A stretch of DNA of 64,000 nt from JSC-12 sp033764965 (GCA_033764965.1 JANRIN010000156.1:18922-82921); one strand, 5' to 3'. Positions 48,350 through 57,068 are shown, numbered from the stretch's first letter. Translations and numbers: made by a program. Notes: a model not told the origin generated them from the sequence alone.

Positions 48350-48724
48350 ATGACAAAGCTCTACAACAAAACCTCAGAGCGTGAGAAACGTCGATCGCTC
48401 CGTCACACCATGCCACTAGCCGAAAGAATTTTGTGGGAAAAACTCCGACACCGCCAAGTAGCAGGCTGTAAGTTTCGCAGGCAGTACAGCATCGATTGCT
48501 TTGTAGTTGACTTTTACACGACCAAATTCAAACTCGCGATCGAGATTGATGGGGATAGTCATTTTGAGGATGGAGCAGAAGCCTATGACAAAGAACGTCA
48601 AGCCTTTCTAGAGGCAAAAGGGATTCAAGTTTTGCGATTTACCAATCAGCAGGTATATAAACAAGTAGATGAAGTGATTATGGTAATCACCCAGAGTCTA
48701 CAGATTGAAGCAGAGATTTTGTGA
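48350..48724 (+). CDS. DUF559 (Vsr-like) endonuclease domain protein
   Basis: 124 residues. It has the DUF559 pattern: MTKLYNK...REKRRSLRHTMPLAERILWEKLRHRQVAGCKFRRQYSI, the acidic positions in CFVVDFYTTKFKLAIEIDGDSHF (VDF and EIDG) and the closing KGIQVLRFTNQQV. The acidic residues follow the PD-(D/E)xK-type layout of very-short-patch-repair-like nucleases. Such small proteins are frequent in cyanobacteria and are assumed to be nucleases of unknown purpose. It lies just after a repeat and 43 bases before the DUF4926 gene's ATG (the frames touch). Confidence 0.9.
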   Translation: MTKLYNKTSEREKRRSLRHTMPLAERILWEKLRHRQVAGCKFRRQYSIDCFVVDFYTTKFKLAIEIDGDSHFEDGAEAYDKERQAFLEAKGIQVLRFTNQQVYKQVDEVIMVITQSLQIEAEIL

Positions 48725-48767
48725 AGCTGCCAAATTGTTGCTTATCCTTTACCCAAAAGCAAAATCA

Positions 48768-48998
48768 ATGATTCAGGAATTCGATCGAGTTGTTTTGACT
48801 GAAAATTTGCCTGAATATAGCTTATTGCAAGGAGATGTTAGTACTGTTGTTCTAGTACATCAGGCTGGTAAAGGCTTTGAAGTTGAGTTTGTGAAGCTGA
48901 ATGGGGAAACCTTTGCTGTTACCTCGCTACTGGCTGCCCAAGTTTGTCCCATTCATGCTCATGAAGTGCCCCATGCCCGTGAACTTGGTGTAGCCTAA
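48768..48998 (+). CDS. DUF4926 domain protein
   Basis: 76 residues from the ATG at 48768; the longer frame from 48705 overlaps the DUF559 gene and is unlikely. It reads MIQEFDRVVLTENLPEYSLLQGDVSTVVLVHQ, GKGFEVEFVKLNGETFAVTSL, the DUF4926 pattern: a small beta-barrel with an ENLPEYxLxxGDxGTVV core. These proteins are widespread in cyanobacteria, often with a DUF6883 partner in putative toxin-antitoxin-like pairs. No such partner is adjacent here. Function unproven. Confidence 0.82.
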   Translation: MIQEFDRVVLTENLPEYSLLQGDVSTVVLVHQAGKGFEVEFVKLNGETFAVTSLLAAQVCPIHAHEVPHARELGVA

Positions 48999-49086
48999 CG
49001 GCTATCCCGTCGTCTTCTCAACTAATGCTAGATAAATCGCCATAGGGATTCGAGACTCTTCCCAAACCCCTATAAACTTTAGACAA

Positions 49087-49168
49087 TGCGGATGAAAGGA
49101 CTTGAACCTTCACACCTCTCGGTACTAGAACCTAAATCTAGCGCGTCTGCCAATTCCGCCACATCCGC
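49087..49168 (-). tRNA. tRNA-Leu(UAG)
   Basis: Minus strand. Acceptor arms GCGGATG (5' end at 49168) and CATCCGC (3' end at 49088) pair over 7 bp, discriminator A at 49087. The anticodon loop TTTAGGT gives UAG (reads CUA/CUG-type Leu codons), the anticodon stem is CTAGA/TCTAG, the T-arm is GAAGG-TTCAAGT-CCTTT, and the long variable arm between GTACCGAGAGGTGTG fits a class II tRNA. CCA is not encoded. Confidence 0.95.
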
Positions 49169-49313
49169 AAATTTTGCTCCTTCATCATAGCAAGGAGACG
49201 GGCGATAAGTTTTGCTTTATTCCCCATTAATTAAGAAACAATCGTCAAGGAGTTGTCGGAACTTCACATTCTGTTACAAAATAGGGAGGATACATTCTGG
49301 GTAAGTAGTAGGT

Positions 49314-50099
49314 ATGTTTGGCGGATTTACTGCAAATACTCCGGGCACTGACTTCGGTGAGCGGATGCTGAATACAGTCGCAAGCCAATCGATTCGCCAT
49401 CTGTTCTCAGAGTGTGAATCGGTGGATGTCAACATTCGGTGTAATCCTTCCAGCAAACTGTTGCAGGGAAGCATCGACAGCTTTCAGATGAATGGTCGGA
49501 ACATTGTGATCCGGCGCGAATTCTATGTGGACGAGATGTCTTTTGAGACCGATGCCGTCTCGATCGACTTTAGCTCTGTGCTAGGTGGCAAGATTCGGCT
49601 ACGCCAGCCTACCCAGGCAGTTGCTCAAGTTGTGCTCACCCAGGCTGGGATCAATCGGGCGTTCACGGCGGAACTGGTCAAAAAGCGGTTGCAAAATCTA
49701 GATGCGCCCGAATTGATGCAGTTTTCTGGGGGAGAACCGGTGTCGTTTGAGGATGTTTCTGTGCAGCTACTGCCGAACAACCGTCTACAAGTCAACGCGA
49801 AAGTGGAACTGCCCAATGGTTCGGTGCCCATCGCCCTATCTACCACGCTGGGAGTGGAAAAACGTCGCCGGATTTTGTTTCAAGATCCTCAATTTGAAGC
49901 AGAGAAGGTGCCGGAAAATTTGCGCGGGATTTCGGAGCTTTTAACCCAGCAGTTCGCCGAGATTCTAAACAATATGGTGGATCTCGATCGCTTTGATCTT
50001 GATGGCGTGATGATGCGAATCAATCGTCTGGAAACTCAGGGCGATCGTCTAATTTTCAGCGGCTATGCCCAGATTGAACACTTCCCGAAGGGAGGATAA
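49314..50099 (+). CDS. DUF2993 protein, LmeA-like
   Basis: 261 residues, no clear signal peptide. It has the DUF2993 pattern: an early helix (GERMLNTVASQSIRHLF), SVDVNIRCNPSSKLLQGSIDSFQMNGRNIVIRREFYVDEMSFETDAVSIDFSSVLGGKIRLRQPTQA, VVLTQAGINRAFTAELV and a beta-rich second half. The family is widespread in cyanobacteria, and a distant mycobacterial relative, LmeA, binds phospholipid in the periplasm. A tubular lipid-binding fold is plausible. Single gene following the tRNA on the opposite strand. Start ATG 49314. Confidence 0.85.
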   Translation: MFGGFTANTPGTDFGERMLNTVASQSIRHLFSECESVDVNIRCNPSSKLLQGSIDSFQMNGRNIVIRREFYVDEMSFETDAVSIDFSSVLGGKIRLRQPTQAVAQVVLTQAGINRAFTAELVKKRLQNLDAPELMQFSGGEPVSFEDVSVQLLPNNRLQVNAKVELPNGSVPIALSTTLGVEKRRRILFQDPQFEAEKVPENLRGISELLTQQFAEILNNMVDLDRFDLDGVMMRINRLETQGDRLIFSGYAQIEHFPKGG

Positions 50100-50288
50100 G
50101 TTTCCACTCCAGAAAAGTTTCATGGCAACGAACTTTGATTGGGGTGAGGAAATGAAGTGCCAAATGCTGCACACTGACCCGATCTAGAATGCAAGGATGG
50201 GATTTTTGATTGAAGAATTCTGATTTGGCGGGGAAGTCGTGATGAATTGACTATTCCTCTGTTTTTACAATCTTGCGCCTGACTCTAG

Positions 50289-52445
50289 ATGCTGGGAACC
50301 TTACTCAACGATCGCTACCAATTGATCCGTATGCTGGGCAGCGGCGGCTTTGGGCAAACCTTTGTGGCGGAGGACACTCACAGCGCTCACCACTTGCTGT
50401 GTGTTGTGAAACAGTTGAAGCCCATTAGTCGAGATGGGGTGTTTCTGGAGGTTGCCCGCCGATTATTTTTCAACGAAGTCGAAATGCTTCGCAAACTGGG
50501 GAGCCACGATCGCATTCCCACCTTGCTGGACAACTTTGAGGCAGAGGGACAGTTTTATCTGGTTCAAGAGTTTATTGATGGGCGATCGCTGAGTGAAGAA
50601 CTCAAGCTAGTTCAAACTTTGGCAGAACCGCAGGTCGTTGCCTTGCTGCGAGATGTTGCCGAGGTTCTGGCGTTTGTGCATCACGAAAATGTGATTCACC
50701 GAGACATTAAACCTAGCAACCTGATCCGCAGGCAGCGGGACGATCGGCTCGTATTGATCGATTTTGGCGCAGTAAAGGAATTAAATACCCACGTCTCAAC
50801 CCAGTTAGAGCCAACCAAGCTCACGGTAGGAATTGCCACTGAGGGCTACGGTCCAACCGAACAACTGGCAGGCAAGCCTCGATTCAGCAGTGATTTTTTT
50901 GCGTTAGGCATGACTGCAATTCAGGCACTCACTGGGTTGCATCCCTCTCAGCTACCGACTCATCCCACGACGGGCGAAGTGATTTGGCGCGATCGGGCAG
51001 ATGTCAGTCCCTGGCTCGCCGATATTCTCACGAGAATGGTGCGCTATCACTTCAACGATCGGTTTCAATCGGCAACAGACCTGATGGCAGCCTTGAACCA
51101 AACCGCGCAGGTGCAATCAACGGCGATGCAACACCAGGCAACCTGGGACGATGAAACCCTGATCCCCCCCAGTGGGATTCACACAGCGGAAACGGCTTTC
51201 CTGAAGCCAGCATCCCCACCCGCCAATTCCATTCTGAAAAAAGTTGCCAAACCCCCGATCGCCCCTCTCACGATCGCTTTAACGGGGCTGCTGTCAACGG
51301 GAGTCGTGGCTGGAATGCGTCATTTGGGCTGGCTACAACCGTTGGAGTTAGCTGCCTTCGACCGTATGGTGCAGCTTTCGTCCCAATCTAAGCCTGACCC
51401 ACGCATTCTGGTGGTGGGCATTACGGAAGCCGATATTCAGGCACAAAAGCGCTTTCCCTTATCAGATGCGACTATTGCTCAAACTATTCAACGGTTGCAA
51501 ACCTTTAAACCACGAGCGATCGGGTTGGATCTATTTCGAGACATTCCCCAGGAACCGGGACGGGCAGAGTTATTACAGACCCTACAAGCTCCCAACACGA
51601 TCGCCATCTTGAATTTAGGCTTGCCGATTACGCCCGCGCCGCCGGGAGTTCCTGCTGCGCGAGTGGGGTTCAACGATGTGCCGCTTGATGGAGACAGCGT
51701 GGTGCGGCGGAATCTTGTGTTTGGCGACTTACCCGATCACTCCAAGTCTTTTTACTCGTTTGGCTTGCGGCTAACGCTGCTATACCTGGCAAAGCAAGGC
51801 ATCAAGTTACAGCCAAGCGCGAATGATCCCAACGTTGCCCAACTGGGTCAAGCCACCCTCACTCCGCTGACTCCAGACTCAGGCGGTTATCACAATCTGG
51901 ACGATCGCGGCTACCAGATCATGATGCAGTATCGTGGCAAGGATGGGATTCAGCAGGTCAGTTTGGGTGATGTGTTGAGCGGCAAACTGCAACCCGCCCA
52001 GGTGCAAGACCGCATCGTGCTCATTGGGACCACTGCGATCAATGCCAAAGATTTATTTCTCACGCCCTACAGCCCGATCGCTGGCGACAATTCCCGAATG
52101 TCTGGGGTTGAGATCCACGCTCACATGGTCAGCCAATTGGTGAGTTTAGCGCTAGGAGAAAAAATTCCTATCTGGTACTGGTCAATGCCGATCGAAATTC
52201 TCTGGATTGCAGCGTGGGCAGTTGTGGCGGGTAGTGTGACGTGGTGGGCAATGACTCGTCCGCTGATGCTGCTTTTGGCAAATGGCATTCTGGTTTGCGC
52301 CATTTTGGGCATTGGTTATTGGCTATTTCTCCAGAGTGGCTGGATTCCGATCGCGGCTCCAGCAATATCACTCCTCATCGCTAGCAGCACGATCGTGTTG
52401 TATCGGCAGAAGGTAGAAGCGCTACAATCTCCAGTGGAGCCTTAA
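50289..52445 (+). CDS. Ser/Thr protein kinase with CHASE2 sensor
   Basis: 718 residues. The kinase domain (about 8-275) has the glycine loop LGSGGFGQTF, Lys in CVVKQL, HRDIKPSN, IDFGAVKEL and a T-loop ending EGYGPTEQLAG. A linker and one membrane helix (PLTIALTGLLSTGVVAGMRHL, about 320-340) lead to a CHASE2 extracytoplasmic domain (about 345-615: ELAAFDRMVQLSS, DPRILVVGITEADIQ, PRAIGLDLFRD, FNDVPLDGDSVVRR, VLIGTTA, MSGVEIHAHMVSQL). Three C-terminal helices close the protein. CHASE2 is an uncharacterised sensing domain. The kinase signal direction (outside to inside) is inferred from the topology. Confidence 0.93.
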   Translation: MLGTLLNDRYQLIRMLGSGGFGQTFVAEDTHSAHHLLCVVKQLKPISRDGVFLEVARRLFFNEVEMLRKLGSHDRIPTLLDNFEAEGQFYLVQEFIDGRSLSEELKLVQTLAEPQVVALLRDVAEVLAFVHHENVIHRDIKPSNLIRRQRDDRLVLIDFGAVKELNTHVSTQLEPTKLTVGIATEGYGPTEQLAGKPRFSSDFFALGMTAIQALTGLHPSQLPTHPTTGEVIWRDRADVSPWLADILTRMVRYHFNDRFQSATDLMAALNQTAQVQSTAMQHQATWDDETLIPPSGIHTAETAFLKPASPPANSILKKVAKPPIAPLTIALTGLLSTGVVAGMRHLGWLQPLELAAFDRMVQLSSQSKPDPRILVVGITEADIQAQKRFPLSDATIAQTIQRLQTFKPRAIGLDLFRDIPQEPGRAELLQTLQAPNTIAILNLGLPITPAPPGVPAARVGFNDVPLDGDSVVRRNLVFGDLPDHSKSFYSFGLRLTLLYLAKQGIKLQPSANDPNVAQLGQATLTPLTPDSGGYHNLDDRGYQIMMQYRGKDGIQQVSLGDVLSGKLQPAQVQDRIVLIGTTAINAKDLFLTPYSPIAGDNSRMSGVEIHAHMVSQLVSLALGEKIPIWYWSMPIEILWIAAWAVVAGSVTWWAMTRPLMLLLANGILVCAILGIGYWLFLQSGWIPIAAPAISLLIASSTIVLYRQKVEALQSPVEP

Positions 52446-52461
52446 TCTGGAGTGACTCGTA

Positions 52462-52671
52462 ATGTTTATGGATGAATTAACACCCTTGTTCAGAGAACTC
52501 ACACAACAGCCGATCGCTTTCATGGGTGGTCTGTTTTCAGGAATTTTCCGGCTTAACCTGCAAGATGATCCCGTCAAAACCTGGCTGGATCGGCAAACCG
52601 GAACCACCTCCTACACCACCGAAGTCCACAATGGCAAAGGTAGTGGACCCCAATCTATCTCGATCGACTAA
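52462..52671 (+). CDS. Small conserved hypothetical protein
   Basis: 69 residues: MFMDELTPLFRELTQQPIAFMGGLFSGIFRLNLQDDPVKTWLDRQTG followed by a flexible Ser/Thr/Gly-rich tail. The core NLQDDPVKTWLDRQ looks well conserved in shape for a cyanobacterial protein, but the family has no name I know. It lies 16 bases after the kinase stop and may be co-transcribed. Confidence 0.7.
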   Translation: MFMDELTPLFRELTQQPIAFMGGLFSGIFRLNLQDDPVKTWLDRQTGTTSYTTEVHNGKGSGPQSISID

Positions 52672-52680
52672 CTGAACACT

Positions 52681-52812
52681 GGTCATTCGTCATTCGTCAC
52701 TCGTCCTTTGCAAACGACCCATGACCCATGACCCATGACCCAGACAGATATTTGTTCAAGCCAATAGCGCCTTGATCTCTTTGCCAATGACCCATGACCG
52801 CTGACCAATGAC
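52681..52812. repeat. TGACC-type tandem and palindromic repeat
   Basis: GGTCATTCGTCATTCGTCACTCGTCCTTTGCAAA is followed by a direct tandem of the heptamer ATGACCC (four or more units at 52718-52742), then a second block with CCAATGACCCATGACC and GCTGACCAATGACC. The left words are the reverse complement of the right words, so the DNA can fold into a hairpin. Related loci at 22267-22333 and 56293-56360. Confidence 0.65.
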
Positions 52813-52860
52813 CCTTCCAGCGCGTTTAGTTTCATTGCAGGAACCCGTTGAGTGATATCT

Positions 52861-52892
52861 TCTTTGTATTCCATAGTCTTTGTATTCCATAG
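52861..52892. repeat. 16-bp tandem duplication
   Basis: TCTTTGTATTCCATAG occurs twice back to back (52861-52876 and 52877-52892) upstream of the RRM gene. Confidence 0.75.
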
Positions 52893-52980
52893 TGCAGAAC
52901 TGCCTTATGGGAGTGTGATACGTCAGACACAAGGGAAAAATTGATTTTTTACCTTGTGTTCGTTCACTCCTCTTTTGCCC

Positions 52981-53238
52981 ATGACTATCTACGTTGGAAA
53001 TCTTTCTTACCGAGCCACCGCAGACGACTTAAGCGAAGTGTTCGCCGAGTATGGCACTGTCAAACGAGTTTCCCTGCCAATGGATCGGGAAACCGGGAGA
53101 ATGCGCGGTTTTGCCTTTGTTGAGTTAGAAGAAGACGCGCAAGAAAATAGCGCGATCGCAGAACTGGATGGAGCCGAATGGATGGGGCGGCAGCTCAAAG
53201 TCAACAAAGCAAAACCCCGCGAAGCCACGAGTGCATAG
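52981..53238 (+). CDS. RNA-binding protein with one RRM domain
   Basis: 85 residues from ATG 52981; the longer frame from 52954 adds nine non-family residues. RNP2 is IYVGNL (residues 3-8) and RNP1 is RGFAFVEL (42-49), the standard RNA recognition motif. The short C-terminal tail without glycine repeats is typical of the cyanobacterial Rbp group, several members of which respond to cold. Cold induction here is inference from family. The 60-90 base AT-rich leader upstream would suit such control but shows no confirmed element. Confidence 0.92.
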   Translation: MTIYVGNLSYRATADDLSEVFAEYGTVKRVSLPMDRETGRMRGFAFVELEEDAQENSAIAELDGAEWMGRQLKVNKAKPREATSA

Positions 53239-53289
53239 CTCAAATACACCACTCAACTGAGGCAAAATCGGCATAATTTAACCTGCTCA

Positions 53290-53355
53290 TACCGCAAAAA
53301 TGTCCTTTCTATGGCAATCTGAGAAACAGAGTCAAGAAAAATATATTTTGCGGTA
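53290..53355 (+). promoter_or_regulatory. Long-spaced 10-bp inverted repeat before ispG
   Basis: TACCGCAAAA at 53290-53299 and TTTTGCGGTA at 53346-53355 are perfect reverse complements separated by 46 bases; the right arm ends 16 bases before the ispG ATG. It could be a pair of half-sites for a repressor or a loop in the leader mRNA. Confidence 0.55.
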
Positions 53356-53371
53356 GAAGATATTTCAGCAT

Positions 53372-54607
53372 ATGCAGACCCTGCCCAGTCCTCCAGCCCC
53401 ATCCATCTCCGATCCTGCTTCCATCTACTTCGCCACCACTGGATCGACCCCGCGTCGCAAAACTCGCCCCGTGCCCGTTGGCAGTATCACCATTGGCGGC
53501 GGACATCCGGTTGCAGTGCAGTCCATGATCAATGAAGACACCCTGGATGTGGAGGGTGCCGTTGCGGCAATTCGCCGTTTGCATGAGATTGGCTGCGAGA
53601 TTGTGCGGGTGACAGTGCCCAGCATGGCACACGCCAAAGCCCTGGAAGAGATTCGGACAAAACTGGAGCAAACCTATCAACCCGTGCCTCTCGTGGCTGA
53701 CGTACACCACAACGGGCTGAAAATTGCCCTGGAAGCGGCTAAACACGTTGATAATGTGCGGATTAATCCCGGACTCTATGTGTTTGAGAAGCCAAAGAGC
53801 GATCGCACCGAGTACACCCAGGCAGAATTCGACGAAATCGGCGACAAAATTCGAGAAACCCTGGAGCCGCTCGTTTTAACGCTGAAAGAGCAAAACAAAT
53901 CCATGCGAATTGGCGTTAACCACGGTTCTTTAGCAGAACGGATGCTATTTACCTACGGCGACACGCCCGAAGGCATGGTCGAGTCTGCCCTGGAATTCAT
54001 CCGCATCTGCGAGTCCTTTGGATTCTATAACTTGGAAATTTCGCTCAAAGCCTCCAAAGTTCCTGTCATGATTGCGGCTAACCGCTTGATGGTGCAACGC
54101 ATGGATGCTCTGGGGATGGATTATCCCTTGCATTTAGGTGTGACAGAAGCAGGGGATGGGGAGTATGGTCGGATTAAGTCTACCGCAGGTATCGGCACCT
54201 TACTGGCAGAGGGCATTGGGGATACAATTCGCGTCTCTCTCACAGAAGCTCCGGAAAAGGAAATTCCAGTGTGCTACGGCATTTTGCAAGCTTTGGGATT
54301 ACGCCGCACGATGGTCGAGTATGTCGCTTGCCCTTCCTGTGGACGCACCCTGTTCAATCTTGAAGAAGTGTTGCATAAAGTCAGGGAAGCGACACAACAC
54401 CTCACCGGTTTGAACATTGCGGTGATGGGCTGTATCGTGAATGGTCTTGGGGAAATGGCAGATGCCGACTATGGCTACGTGGGTAAGCAAGCAGGCTATA
54501 TTTCTCTATATCGGGGGCGGGAAGAAATCAAGCGCGTCCCCGAAGCAGAAGGTGTGCAGGAGTTGATCAACCTGATTAAGACAGATGGTCTTTGGGTTGA
54601 TCCTTAA
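53372..54607 (+). CDS. ispG: 4-hydroxy-3-methylbut-2-en-1-yl diphosphate synthase
   Basis: 411 residues (also called GcpE). The [4Fe-4S] enzyme converts MEcPP to HMBPP in the MEP isoprenoid pathway, feeding carotenoid, quinone and chlorophyll phytol synthesis; in cyanobacteria and plastids it uses ferredoxin. Motifs: RKTRPVPVGSITIGGGHPVAVQSM, VADVHHNGLKIALEAAKHVDNVRINPG, MRIGVNHGSLAERML, and the C-terminal iron-sulphur cysteines in ACPSCGRTLF and GCIVNGLGE. Full length. An inverted repeat at 53290-53355 precedes it. It is probably transcribed alone or with the ctp gene downstream (94-base gap). Confidence 0.97.
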   Translation: MQTLPSPPAPSISDPASIYFATTGSTPRRKTRPVPVGSITIGGGHPVAVQSMINEDTLDVEGAVAAIRRLHEIGCEIVRVTVPSMAHAKALEEIRTKLEQTYQPVPLVADVHHNGLKIALEAAKHVDNVRINPGLYVFEKPKSDRTEYTQAEFDEIGDKIRETLEPLVLTLKEQNKSMRIGVNHGSLAERMLFTYGDTPEGMVESALEFIRICESFGFYNLEISLKASKVPVMIAANRLMVQRMDALGMDYPLHLGVTEAGDGEYGRIKSTAGIGTLLAEGIGDTIRVSLTEAPEKEIPVCYGILQALGLRRTMVEYVACPSCGRTLFNLEEVLHKVREATQHLTGLNIAVMGCIVNGLGEMADADYGYVGKQAGYISLYRGREEIKRVPEAEGVQELINLIKTDGLWVDP

Positions 54608-54701
54608 TCTCGAAGATCCTTAATAGTGTTTGCCTGGTTGGACACAGTTGCCTGTGCTAGATTGGGCATAATCTCCGTAGTCACTTTCTGAGTTTAGAGA
54701 C

Positions 54702-56072
54702 ATGGCAATTAACAAACGCGGGCTTGTCCTGGGAGCAACAGCCGTTGCCGTTTCCACCGTCGCCGTTGCTGCAACTGGATTGCACTTTTATCGAGGACAA
54801 GCCTTCTTGCGTGACGACTCCAAGGAAGTCGCCGACCAGGGAGCCGTACAACCAATGTCGGTACTCTCCTTGCAAGCCTTCTTTCGCCAAAGCCCCAAAG
54901 AGTTAGTTGATGAAGTTTGGCAAATTATCGATCGCACCTATGTTGATGCCACCTTTAACCAGCAAGACTGGCGGAAGGTGCGGACTGAATTTTTGAGTAA
55001 AAATTACAATACCCGCGAAGATGCCTACAAAGCCGTGCGGGAAATGCTGAAAAAGCTGAACGATCCCTACACGCGCTTCATGGATCCCCAAGAATTCCGC
55101 AATATGCAGATTGATACCTCTGGTGAACTGACCGGGGTTGGAATTCAGCTTGCAGCGGACGAAAAAACGAAAAAATTGACTGTCATCGCGCCGATCGAGG
55201 ATTCTCCCGCTTTTGCGGCTGGCATTCTCGCAAAGGATATCATCCTCAAAATTGATGATAAGAGTACGGAAGGAATGGACGTTAACAAGGCTGTCACCCT
55301 GATTCGGGGTCCAGTGAATACCCAGGTGAAACTGACGATTCAGCGGGGTGACAAGCAAATTGATTACACCATCAAACGAGCCAAAATTGAAATTCATCCC
55401 GTGCGAGTGAGTGAGCAACCCTCTCCTCAGGGCAAGGTGGGCTATATTCGCCTGGTGCAATTCAGTGCCAACGCGCCAGAGGATATGCGGAAGGCGATCG
55501 ACAAAATGGAGAAACAGCAAGTCGCTGGCTACATTCTGGATTTGCGGGGTAATCCCGGTGGCTTGCTGTATACCAGCGTGGATATCGCTCGAATGTGGCT
55601 GAACAAAGGCGCGATCGTGTCTACCGTGAATCGCCAGGGTGAGCAAGATCGCGAACGGGCAAATGGACGATCGCTCACGAACAAACCCCTGGTTGTTCTA
55701 GTAGATGGCGGTTCTGCCAGTGCCAGCGAAATTCTGTCAGGTGCCTTACAAGACAATCGTCGAGCAGTGTTAATCGGAACTAAAACCTTTGGTAAAGGGT
55801 TAGTTCAATCTGTGCGGACAGTGGGCGACAATTGCGGTTTAGCCGTGACGATCGCAAAATACCTCACTCCCAACGGTCGTGACATTAACAAGAATGGTAT
55901 CGAACCAGACTTCGCCGTTCAACTATCAGAGGCGCAGCGGAAAGACCTGAACGAAAATCGGGATAAAGTCGGGACGAAGGAAGATCCTCAATTCGCCAAA
56001 GCGGTTGAGGTTCTTGGTCAGAAGATCGTAGAGTTTCGGCAACAAGCTCCCAGGGCTGAAACTGCTCGGTAG
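54702..56072 (+). CDS. Carboxyl-terminal processing protease, S41 family
   Basis: 456 residues. It starts with a signal peptide or anchor (MAINKRGLVLGATAVAVSTVAVAATGLHFYRG), followed by a PDZ domain (about 140-215; TGVGIQLAADE, VIAPIEDSPAFAAGI, IDDKSTEGMDVNKAVTLIRGPV) and the S41 peptidase core with catalytic Ser340 (GGSASASEIL) and Lys365 (TFGKGLVQ). It works in the lumen or periplasm. Family members include CtpA, which removes the D1 C-terminal extension, and CtpB/CtpC, with other targets; I cannot tell which this is, so no symbol is given. The window also encodes D1, but 46 kb away. Confidence 0.93.
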   Translation: MAINKRGLVLGATAVAVSTVAVAATGLHFYRGQAFLRDDSKEVADQGAVQPMSVLSLQAFFRQSPKELVDEVWQIIDRTYVDATFNQQDWRKVRTEFLSKNYNTREDAYKAVREMLKKLNDPYTRFMDPQEFRNMQIDTSGELTGVGIQLAADEKTKKLTVIAPIEDSPAFAAGILAKDIILKIDDKSTEGMDVNKAVTLIRGPVNTQVKLTIQRGDKQIDYTIKRAKIEIHPVRVSEQPSPQGKVGYIRLVQFSANAPEDMRKAIDKMEKQQVAGYILDLRGNPGGLLYTSVDIARMWLNKGAIVSTVNRQGEQDRERANGRSLTNKPLVVLVDGGSASASEILSGALQDNRRAVLIGTKTFGKGLVQSVRTVGDNCGLAVTIAKYLTPNGRDINKNGIEPDFAVQLSEAQRKDLNENRDKVGTKEDPQFAKAVEVLGQKIVEFRQQAPRAETAR

Positions 56073-56630
56073 CTTGTTCAAAAAAGCTAGGTTTCTTGAG
56101 TTGGGGCATAGGGTTACTGTGCCCTGACAAAGCGAGGCTTGAATGCCCTGTGGCTTCCCTCTTATCAAGTGGAATTAAGCGAGATCGGCGCAAGGAATGT
56201 GCCCCTATCCTGTTCAAATCGGCAGCCAATTTGAATTAGCTCAAGCGAACAAGATACCCACTCTCCAGGAGTTACTCAAAAGCTGCAGCTTGGATCATTC
56301 GTTCTTTGCGACATGAAGCTCAAAGGACAGGTGATCAATGACCCATAACCAACGACCATTTTCACGGGCTGTTGCACTGTTGGCATAGCGGCTTGTTATG
56401 AAGAGTACATCTTTTTGAGGTGGCTGATTTCTGTTGATATACTGAAGTCAAGAGTCTGGACTGCACGTACTCCTACACAAACATCAGCATTTATGTGCAC
56501 AGTATTCGTACTGATTACCGATCAGTGCGTCCATGAAAACGCGGTAGCTTAGGGAAATCGATTTAGAGCACTGGCTCTGTCGTTGGTTTTCGCGCAGGTT
56601 ATTTTCCTGCTTTCAATTTAGAGGTTTTGT
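56073..56630. other. Intergenic stretch with TGACC-type repeat
   Basis: 558 bases without a gene. Near 56104-56124 GGGCA...TGCCC forms a small hairpin. At 56293-56360 TCATTCGTTCTTTGCG...AATGACCCATAACCAACGACC is the third, most eroded copy of the TGACC-type repeat. The promoter of the gene at 56631 should lie between 56400 and 56620 but no boxes are certain. Confidence 0.5.
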
Positions 56631-57068
56631 ATGCAAGAACGTTTCCTCTACCGACCTTCTGAGGAGGGCAGCACTCCTCCACCCAAGAAGCGTTTAGGCG
56701 GATACTTGGTTGAAGCAGGATTGCTGACTCCGGCTCAGGTTGATGTGGTGCTGAATGACCAGAAGATGACGGGGATGCGATTTGGAGAGATATTGGCTGC
56801 TCGAGGATGGGTGAAGCAGCAAACTATTGAGTACCTGATGCAAAAGGTGATTTTGCCAGAGCAAGATGCGGTGCGCCAGAGAACTGAAGAATCCGCAGAA
56901 AAGGAACGGGTTCACAACAAGCAATTAGATGGCTTGGCTACCCCTCACAATGCTCCTCACAACAATGGCTTTGATGAAGCAAATGGCATGGTGCGGCGTG
57001 AATTACCCATTACAAAACCGCTGCCCTCTGTTGCCACCTCAGATGAGGATGTGAGTTGGGTGGGATGA
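56631..57068 (+). CDS. MshEN-like domain protein
   Basis: 145 residues with a GAGG ribosome-binding site six bases before ATG 56631. Residues 20-85 resemble the MshEN/GSPII-E N-terminal domain: RLGGYLVEAGLLTPAQVDVVLNDQKMTGMRFGEILAARGWVKQQTIEYLMQKVILP, the L-x-E-x-G-L-T-x-Q-x-x-x-A pattern. That domain binds cyclic-di-GMP in some type II secretion and pilus ATPases. The rest is disordered and ends in an acidic tail. It stands alone without an ATPase. Its stop codon ends at 57068, exactly abutting the convergent AEC gene. Confidence 0.78.
   Translation: MQERFLYRPSEEGSTPPPKKRLGGYLVEAGLLTPAQVDVVLNDQKMTGMRFGEILAARGWVKQQTIEYLMQKVILPEQDAVRQRTEESAEKERVHNKQLDGLATPHNAPHNNGFDEANGMVRRELPITKPLPSVATSDEDVSWVG

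Noticed and set aside
52718..52742. ATGACCC tandem as a CRISPR-like array
   Set aside because: Units are seven bases with no spacers; it is a simple tandem repeat.
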